A DNA stretch of 9,729 bases from Bacteroidota bacterium (GTDB lineage Bacteria; Bacteroidota; Bacteroidia; Chitinophagales; Chitinophagaceae), in the NCBI GenBank assembly GCA_023386395.1, contig JAEWJV010000584.1, forward strand, positions 1 through 9,729, written 5' to 3'. Both the position numbers and the translations under genes were made by a program. Below are positions 5,751-9,729 of the stretch, one piece after another. A model generated the notes under the pieces. The model searched no databases, was not told the DNA's origin, and saw nothing but the letters and a program-made list of their open reading frames with translations. Numbering within the stretch: position 1 is the stretch's first letter; every line of letters begins with the position of its first letter.

Positions 5751-6095
5751 TTAGCAGTTTTTGCAAATTTTAATAAACCCTATTCTTACTAATAAAGCTG
5801 CAATTGTTGCAGGGCTATTCACACCGAGCTTTGCATAGATTACATCTGCTAATAAAGCAATAAACATTATCTCTTCCCCTAAAACTGATTTTTTAAGATT
5901 ATCGTCATAGCATATGGCTTGTTGTATTTCAGGAATTTTATCGTTTATCCATTTTTTTGCTCTTTGTATTAACTGTTCTCTCGATTTTCCTATAAGAGAA
6001 GAACCGCCAATACTCTTTGCGAGATTTTCAAGTAGGTCATCAGATGAAAGTGTATATACTTTTTTTGCGTCTTCATAGAAATTTAGCTCAGACAT
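5751..6095 (-). CDS. Small helical protein, partner candidate of the metalloprotease
   Basis: A 114-residue protein that I do not recognise. It is predicted to be all-helical: YEDAKKVYTLSSDDLLENLA (7-26), a glycine turn (IGGSS), REQLIQRAKKWINDKIPEIQ (39-58), and a hydrophobic C-terminal part with IMFIALLADVIYAKLG and TIAALLVRIGFIKICKNC. That hydrophobic part is interrupted by GVNSP and looks more like packed helices than two membrane spans. The end has two cysteines (CKNC), possibly redox or metal-linked. It is the first gene of a four-gene operon and abuts the metalloprotease, so it may be its regulator, adaptor or substrate, comparable to small sensor partners next to peptidases in defence modules. 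That role is inference. The gene starts at the ATG at 6095, without a Shine-Dalgarno site. Confidence 0.7.
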   Translation of the reverse strand: MSELNFYEDAKKVYTLSSDDLLENLAKSIGGSSLIGKSREQLIQRAKKWINDKIPEIQQAICYDDNLKKSVLGEEIMFIALLADVIYAKLGVNSPATIAALLVRIGFIKICKNC

Positions 6096-6121
6096 TTTTA
6101 TTTAAAAATAGTAAAATCTTT

Positions 6122-6149
6122 CAAAATTATTAGTCAAATGACGAAGCAA
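6122..6149 (-). promoter_or_regulatory. Candidate promoter of the metalloprotease operon
   Basis: On the minus strand TAATTTTG (6129-6122) fits TAnnTTTG exactly, with a TTG (6149-6147) 17 bp upstream, within the 17-23 bp spacing reported for Bacteroidota. Transcription would start about 20 nt before the ATG at 6095. Confidence 0.5.
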
Positions 6150-6153
6150 AAAA

Positions 6154-6175
6154 TTGTTCGACCATTGTTTGACCA
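6154..6175. repeat. Tandem 11-bp direct repeat
   Basis: TTGTTCGACCA (6154-6164) is followed immediately by TTGTTTGACCA (6165-6175), with one mismatch. The 11-bp unit is about one helical turn. It sits between the operon promoter and the tRNA-Phe terminator, so it could be an activator site or an integrase arm-type site. No other copy was noticed in the window. Confidence 0.5.
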
Positions 6176-6178
6176 AAT

Positions 6179-6213
6179 AAAAAAGCAGCTACGAAATTGA
6201 AACGTAACTGCTT
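6179..6213 (-). terminator. Rho-independent terminator of tRNA-Phe
   Basis: Read on the minus strand, AAGCAGTTACG (6213-6203) pairs with CGTAGCTGCTT (6193-6183) with one G-U pair and a 9-nt loop, and runs into a T6 tract ending at 6179. It lies 8 nt beyond the encoded CCA end of tRNA-Phe. Confidence 0.8.
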
Positions 6214-6220
6214 GATTTTC

Positions 6221-6296
6221 TGGTGGTGTGGGGCGGGATCGAACCGCCGACACAAGGATTTTCAGTCCTTTGCTCTACCGACTGAGCTACCGCACC
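6221..6296 (-). tRNA. tRNA-Phe (anticodon GAA)
   Basis: A 76-nt tRNA including encoded CCA (6223-6221). The D stem is GCTC/GAGC, the anticodon stem AAGGA/TCCTT encloses the loop CTGAAAA with GAA at 6263-6261, the variable segment is GTGTC, and the T stem is GGCGG/CCGCC with loop TTCGATC. The acceptor arms are GGTGCGG (6296-6290) and CCACACC (6231-6225). Six pairs are sound, but pair 5-68 is C opposite A, an unusual mismatch. Accessory genes begin directly beyond its 3' end, as at a tRNA integration site. Confidence 0.95.
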
Positions 6297-6305
6297 AGAG
6301 GGCTG

Positions 6306-6333
6306 CAAATATAGGAGGTTTTTATAAATACAA
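6306..6333 (-). promoter_or_regulatory. Promoter of tRNA-Phe
   Basis: On the minus strand TATATTTG (6313-6306) is an exact TAnnTTTG element, with TTTG (TTG at 6333-6331) 17 bp upstream. The predicted start lies only a few bases before the mature tRNA 5' end at 6296. Confidence 0.65.
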
Positions 6334-6347
6334 ACATCCTGCTGCAA

Positions 6348-7073
6348 CTATTTTATTATCTGGATATTTTCTTCCTTCAGTAAAGGCTGGTTTTTAAAGC
6401 GGAGAATGATATTGGCTACTACAATAACATCTTTTTCACAATAAGTAGCTATGCGCTGTATGTCTTTATGCTCATAATAAACTTCCCTTACTTTGCTCCC
6501 ATCTATATCGCCTTTGGATGAGGGCACATTCAAAATAGTAGCCAGCAGGTTAAGTGAAATATAGTTTTTATAATCACCGAATTTCCACCACTGCAATGTA
6601 TCAATCATTTCAATTTCCCAGGGTTTGGCAGCATGTAACTGCAAATAAGGAGGCAGGGGAATATTGTTAATCAGCAGGCGCCGGCATATATACGGTATAT
6701 CAAACTCCCGTATGTTATGGCCGCCGAATACGATGTGCTTTTTACTTTTAAAAAAGCCATCCGTAATTTTTAAAAAGTTTTGCAAAATTTCCGCTTCTTC
6801 TTCGCAGCAAACACTTTTAACTTTAAAGCACACCTGATTGCTTTCATCTTCATAAAAATAACCGGCTGATATACAGATTATTTTTCCAAACTCAGCCATA
6901 ATACCCGCCCTCAGCAAATAGCTTTCATCGAGCGTAAGGCTTTCTGGCACGGTTTTGGAAATTTTGTCGCCCCAAAGTAATTTCAATTCATCCGGAAGCA
7001 TTTCAAACCTTTCATAGCACGGCACAGTTTCTATATCGAGCAATAAAAGGTTTGATAAGGGAAAAGTATTCAA
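6348..7073 (-). CDS. Predicted DEDDy 3'-5' exonuclease of the PolB-exonuclease-like family
   Basis: A 241-residue cytosolic nuclease related to the proofreading domain of family B DNA polymerases, but free-standing. All three exonuclease motifs are visible: ExoI LLLDIETVP with Asp13 and Glu15, ExoII HNIREFD (N120, F124, D125) and ExoIII YCEKD (Tyr211 and Asp215, the YxxxD of the DEDDy class). These hold the two catalytic metal ions that cut 3' ends of DNA. MAEFGKIICISAGYF (59-73) and IDTLQWWKFGD (157-167) are further family landmarks. The length is normal for such stand-alone proteins. The start is TTG at 7073; the frame is closed by TGA at 7088-7086 with no ATG between, and an internal ATG would remove the first catalytic motif. 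It is divergent from the gene at 7126. It probably acts in DNA repair or end-processing, inferred from family. Confidence 0.88.
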   Translation of the reverse strand: MNTFPLSNLLLLDIETVPCYERFEMLPDELKLLWGDKISKTVPESLTLDESYLLRAGIMAEFGKIICISAGYFYEDESNQVCFKVKSVCCEEEAEILQNFLKITDGFFKSKKHIVFGGHNIREFDIPYICRRLLINNIPLPPYLQLHAAKPWEIEMIDTLQWWKFGDYKNYISLNLLATILNVPSSKGDIDGSKVREVYYEHKDIQRIATYCEKDVIVVANIILRFKNQPLLKEENIQIIK

Positions 7074-7125
7074 AAGATTGTTTTTTCAATATTACTAAAT
7101 TAGCCTTACAATTAAACCATAAAAT

Positions 7126-8118
7126 ATGAGTTACAGCAATTATCCGTCTTCTACATCTGAGAATCAGCCGGCTAACCAGCCGAAAGATAACCGTAAACTG
7201 ATTTTCGGCATTTTAATAGCCGCTTTGGTTGGCACCTGGGGTTATATTATTTATGATAAGAGCCAGTCAAGCAAAAAAATTGATCAGCTTACTGTTCAAT
7301 ATACAGCCGCCGATTCATCCCGCAGTGCGGTTGAAGCAGAATATAATGATGCTTTATCCAGAATGGATTCATTAACTGGTTCCAATGCAAAGCTTTCAGG
7401 CGAATTGGCAGACCGGAAAACAGAGATTGAAGACCTTAAATCACGGATTAAAAACGAACTGGGTAAAAAGAATGCAGACTTAAGCAAAGCCAAGTCGATG
7501 ATTAAAGAATTAAATGGAAAGATTACCGATTTGCTGGCACAGGTAGAACAGTTGAAACAGGAAAATCAAACGCTTACCGTTGCGAACGCAGATTTAAGCA
7601 CACAGCGCGATACACTTACTGCCCAGAAAACAAGGGTTGAACAAGACCTTTCTACCACACAGGCTGCAAAAGCACAGGTGGAAGATGTCGGTTCAACCTT
7701 GCATGCAAGCAATATCAATATTGCTGCTATTAATGTAAAGGGCAGCGGTAAAGAGAAAACGACAGAAACTGCAAAACGCGCCGACCTTTTCAGGATAACA
7801 TTTGATCTTGATGAAAACCGTATTGCACCAAGCGGCGACAAAGAATTGTTTGTATGTGTTACAGGCCCGGATGGCCATCCAATTACAGTGCCTGCAAATG
7901 GCAGCGGCACCTTTACAACAAGGGAAGATGGTGATAAAGTATTTACGAATAAAATGACAGTGAACTACGAACAGGGCAAACGCATGCCTGTAAGTTTTGA
8001 CTGGAAACCGGAATCTGGAAAATATCAAACCGGCAATTATAAAATTGAAATTTATCAAAACGGTTATAAAATAGGGCAGGGAACAAAAGAACTGAAAAAG
8101 GGCGGCCTGTTCAGTTAA
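7126..8118 (+). CDS. Membrane-anchored coiled-coil protein, unknown function
   Basis: A 330-residue protein of three parts. The N-terminus (1-23) is polar and rich in Ser, Asn, Gln and Pro. One membrane segment spans about 24-43 (LIFGILIAALVGTWGYIIY) and, lacking a cleavage site, acts as a signal anchor, leaving the rest probably periplasmic. A long coiled coil follows (about 50-185) with heptad-like runs such as IKELNGKITDLLAQVEQLKQ. The C-terminal domain (about 215-330) is beta-rich, from ADLFRITFDLDENRIAP to the end, and looks like a small sandwich domain that could bind a partner or envelope component. I do not recognise a named family. Similar anchored coiled-coil proteins are widespread in Bacteroidota; a structural or envelope role is inference. 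It is a single-gene unit between a divergent exonuclease gene and a strong terminator. Confidence 0.85.
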   Translation: MSYSNYPSSTSENQPANQPKDNRKLIFGILIAALVGTWGYIIYDKSQSSKKIDQLTVQYTAADSSRSAVEAEYNDALSRMDSLTGSNAKLSGELADRKTEIEDLKSRIKNELGKKNADLSKAKSMIKELNGKITDLLAQVEQLKQENQTLTVANADLSTQRDTLTAQKTRVEQDLSTTQAAKAQVEDVGSTLHASNINIAAINVKGSGKEKTTETAKRADLFRITFDLDENRIAPSGDKELFVCVTGPDGHPITVPANGSGTFTTREDGDKVFTNKMTVNYEQGKRMPVSFDWKPESGKYQTGNYKIEIYQNGYKIGQGTKELKKGGLFS

Positions 8119-8141
8119 AAAGCTTGTTTTTATAATGTCTC

Positions 8142-8175
8142 AAAAAATCCCGCAATCATAACTGCGGGATTTTTT
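8142..8175 (+). terminator. Rho-independent terminator of the coiled-coil gene
   Basis: AAAAAATCCCGCA (8142-8154) and TGCGGGATTTTTT (8163-8175) form a perfect 13-bp inverted repeat with an 8-nt loop ending in a T6 run. It is 23 nt after the stop codon and symmetric enough to work in both directions. Confidence 0.9.
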
Positions 8176-8203
8176 ATTTGCACCTGTTTGTATATTTTAG
8201 AGT

Positions 8204-9361
8204 ATGATTCAGCAATGGCTTAATGGCAAAACGCTGTTATTTCTTATAGCAGCGGCTATTGTTACAGGCACTGTATTTTATTCGTCTTACCTGGCTAAAA
8301 AAATAGCCGCCGATGAAAAGAAGAAAGTAGAAATATGGGTGGAAGCACAGCATACCATATTAAATGTTACAGATGAAGTTAACCTTAATCTTGCTGCCAG
8401 AATTTCTTCAGAAAATACCGAAATACCTATTATTGAAACCAATGAAAACGACAGCATTAATACAGGCAATTGCGTAAACCTTGATTCAGTAAAGATCAAA
8501 TCAAACCCAAACTATCTTAAAGAAAAATTGGCTGAGTTTAAGAAAGATCATGAACCTATCATTATTACCCTTTCCGAAAAACCTTACAAAGCCAATAAAT
8601 ATTATTACGGCCAAAGTGTTTTGCAAAAAGAGGTGAGGTATTATCCTGTAGTTCAGCTAATCATCGTAGGGCTTTTTCTTATAGTGATAATAATTGCGCA
8701 ACGCACATCATATAGGAGCACGCAAAACCAGGTATGGGCAGGCATGGCTAAGGAAACGGCGCATCAGTTGGGAACACCTGTTTCAAGCCTTAAAGGCTGG
8801 GTAGAAGTTTTGAAGGAAACGCCGGGAACGGAAAAATTCAGCGCAGAAATGGAGAAAGAAGTAAACCGGCTTGAACTTATAACAGACCGTTTTGGAAAAA
8901 TAGGCAGCCATCCTCATCTTGAAGAAAAAAATATTGTGGAGCAGGTCAGCAATATGATGGATTATATAAAACGAAGGGCAGGGGGCAAGGTAAATATGAG
9001 CTTAAATGCCGGTGACGAGAAAGATATTCCGGCCATGATATCGCCGCCATTATTCGACTGGGTGATTGAAAACCTGCTAAAAAATGCTTTGGATGCTATT
9101 GAAGGAAAAGGCTCGGTTGAAGTGTATATAAAAGATACGGTATCGCAGGTTTTGATTGATGTAACGGATACTGGAAAGGGCATTTCAAAAAACAATATTG
9201 CAAAGGTTTTCAACCCCGGCTTTACTACAAAAAAGCGCGGATGGGGGCTTGGATTAACGCTGAGTAAACGTATAATTGAGCAATATCACAAAGGCGCTCT
9301 GTTTGTAAAATACAGCGAACCGGGTAAAGGCACAACTTTTAGAATTGAACTGAATAAATAA
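8204..9361 (+). CDS. Membrane sensor histidine kinase (orphan)
   Basis: A 385-residue two-component sensor kinase. Two membrane segments (about 10-30 and 147-165) enclose a periplasmic sensor region of about 115 residues (31-146) with no domain I can name. The cytoplasmic H-box is AKETAHQLGTPVSSL with phospho-acceptor His187, the HQLGTP variant typical of this kinase group in Bacteroidota. Catalytic HATPase motifs follow: N-box ENLLKNALDA (289-298), G1 DTGKGI (322-327), F-box FNPGFTTKK (336-344) and G2 GWGLGL (346-351). There is no HAMP or PAS domain. No response regulator is adjacent, so it must signal to a distant partner. Start at the ATG at 8204, 28 nt after the preceding terminator; no exact TAnnTTTG was seen, only the near match TATATTTT at 8191-8198. 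Confidence 0.95.
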   Translation: MIQQWLNGKTLLFLIAAAIVTGTVFYSSYLAKKIAADEKKKVEIWVEAQHTILNVTDEVNLNLAARISSENTEIPIIETNENDSINTGNCVNLDSVKIKSNPNYLKEKLAEFKKDHEPIIITLSEKPYKANKYYYGQSVLQKEVRYYPVVQLIIVGLFLIVIIIAQRTSYRSTQNQVWAGMAKETAHQLGTPVSSLKGWVEVLKETPGTEKFSAEMEKEVNRLELITDRFGKIGSHPHLEEKNIVEQVSNMMDYIKRRAGGKVNMSLNAGDEKDIPAMISPPLFDWVIENLLKNALDAIEGKGSVEVYIKDTVSQVLIDVTDTGKGISKNNIAKVFNPGFTTKKRGWGLGLTLSKRIIEQYHKGALFVKYSEPGKGTTFRIELNK

Positions 9362-9374
9362 TTTATTTTCCCCC

Positions 9375-9382
9375 TACATTTG
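9375..9382 (+). promoter_or_regulatory. -7 element of the tRNA-Leu promoter (TACATTTG)
   Basis: An exact TAnnTTTG match ending 8 nt before the mature tRNA-Leu start at 9391. No TTG lies at 17-23 bp spacing upstream, so only the -7 half is supported. Confidence 0.65.
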
Positions 9383-9390
9383 CAGCCTAT

Positions 9391-9477
9391 GCCCAGGTGG
9401 TGAAATTGGTAGACACGCTACTTTGAGGTGGTAGTGCCTTAACCGGCTTGCTGGTTCGAATCCAGTCTTGGGCACCA
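9391..9477 (+). tRNA. tRNA-Leu (anticodon GAG)
   Basis: An 87-nt class II tRNA with encoded CCA. Acceptor arms GCCCAGG and CTTGGGC pair with one G-U. The anticodon loop TTGAGGT carries GAG, flanked by CTACT/GGTAG. A long variable arm (TGCCTTAACCGGC region) and the T-arm CTGGTTCGAATCCAG follow. The long variable arm and the anticodon identify leucine, reading CUC/CUU codons. Confidence 0.96.
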
Positions 9478-9504
9478 AAAAGCAATCTAAAAAGGTTGCT
9501 TTTT
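9477..9504. terminator. Terminator after tRNA-Leu, shared with the convergent gene
   Basis: AAAAAGCAATC (9477-9487) and GGTTGCTTTTT (9494-9504) form an 11-bp stem with one G-U pair and a 6-nt loop, followed by more T. Its right arm overlaps the stop codon of the minus-strand gene (9506-9504), so it may serve both directions. Confidence 0.8.
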
Positions 9505-9729
9505 TATTTTTTTTGCATGCAAAACCCTTTATCGGTTGCGTCATATTCCAGTTTTTCAAACAGCACCTGTAGTTGCCGTACAATAGGATCGTCAACATCC
9601 GCCAGCAACTTATATTTTTCATCAAGGGCGGCTTTACTCAGTAATATTTCCTGCTGCAGTTCAAAATTATCATCGCTATACGCTGCCGCCGGCGACACAA
9701 AGCCGTTTATTTCATCTGTTACTTTGGAG
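9504..9729 (-). CDS. C-terminal 74 residues of an unrecognised protein
   Basis: The frame is open from the right window edge to TAA at 9506-9504. The in-frame GTG at 9698 is probably not the start, because codons continue in frame to the edge. The visible part is acidic and helical (DDNFELQQEILLSKAALDEK, then LLADVDDPIVRQLQVLFEKL) and ends GFCMQKK. It has no motif I can assign, no membrane segment and no recognisable catalytic residues. The gene converges on tRNA-Leu and the stop lies inside the shared terminator. It is probably part of the chromosomal backbone, like its neighbours to the left. Confidence 0.6.
   Translation of the reverse strand, partial: SKVTDEINGFVSPAAAYSDDNFELQQEILLSKAALDEKYKLLADVDDPIVRQLQVLFEKLEYDATDKGFCMQKK

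Noticed and set aside
6197..6397. 66-codon plus-strand open frame across tRNA-Phe
   Set aside because: It is the antisense translation of the tRNA gene (the familiar GAGSNRRHKDFQSFALPTELP artefact) and covers the tRNA promoter and terminator.
7296..8058. Several minus-strand open frames inside the coiled-coil gene
   Set aside because: They are shadows of the plus-strand gene, mutually overlapping, with no domain, start context or operon logic.
9374..9625. 83-codon minus-strand open frame across tRNA-Leu
   Set aside because: Its recognisable part (TGFEPASRLRHYHLKVACLP) is the antisense of tRNA-Leu, and it overlaps the real 3' end of the minus-strand gene in another frame.
1..9729. CRISPR arrays, rRNA genes, insertion sequences or an integrase
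   Set aside because: No regularly spaced repeats, rRNA segments, transposase or recombinase motifs were found on either strand.

Overview
The window looks like a chromosomal segment of a Bacteroidota bacterium, probably Chitinophagaceae- or Sphingobacteria-like. It is low in G+C, has several exact TAnnTTTG -7 promoter elements, shows A-rich leaders rather than Shine-Dalgarno sites before genes, and carries a histidine kinase and a PolB-type exonuclease of the kind common in that phylum. The family-level placement is inference. tRNA-Phe at 6221-6296 divides it into two parts that differ visibly: the left (1-6220) is more A+T rich and holds accessory genes, and the right (6221-9729) holds ordinary chromosomal genes.

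Left part, read right to left on the minus strand. (a) 6095-3968 is a tight four-gene operon with gaps of about 10, 2 and 1 bp: a 114-residue protein of unknown function, a 416-residue HExxH zinc metalloprotease, a helix-turn-helix gene broken by one in-frame TAA, and an 82-residue protein. A candidate promoter precedes it and a hairpin follows it. (b) 3057-3921 is a divergent pair: a small XRE-type repressor (minus) and a secreted 167-residue protein (plus). Two near-identical palindromic operators and a -7 element lie between them. (c) 2867-1 holds three overlapping genes that all belong to the tyrosyl-tRNA synthetase (class Ic) superfamily: a full bacterial TyrRS with an S4 domain, then an archaeal/eukaryal-type TyrRS homologue whose KMSKS loop has lost its lysines, then a second archaeal-type homologue cut by the window edge. 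The leader of this operon contains overlapping inverted repeats that could fold in mutually exclusive ways. This synthetase trio is the most unusual content here and may belong to a natural-product, tRNA-dependent modification or self-resistance cluster continuing to the left.

Right part. tRNA-Phe(GAA) is on the minus strand, with its own promoter and terminator. It is followed rightwards by a DEDDy 3'-5' exonuclease (minus, TTG start), a divergent membrane-anchored coiled-coil protein (plus) with a strong terminator, an orphan sensor histidine kinase (plus), tRNA-Leu(GAG) with a TAnnTTTG promoter, and the 3' end of an unrecognised minus-strand gene.

The accessory part begins exactly at the 3' end of tRNA-Phe, a classic integration site, and the 3' strand of that tRNA's acceptor stem carries a C-A mismatch. 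My working interpretation is that 6220 downwards is the end of a genomic island. No integrase is visible in the window.
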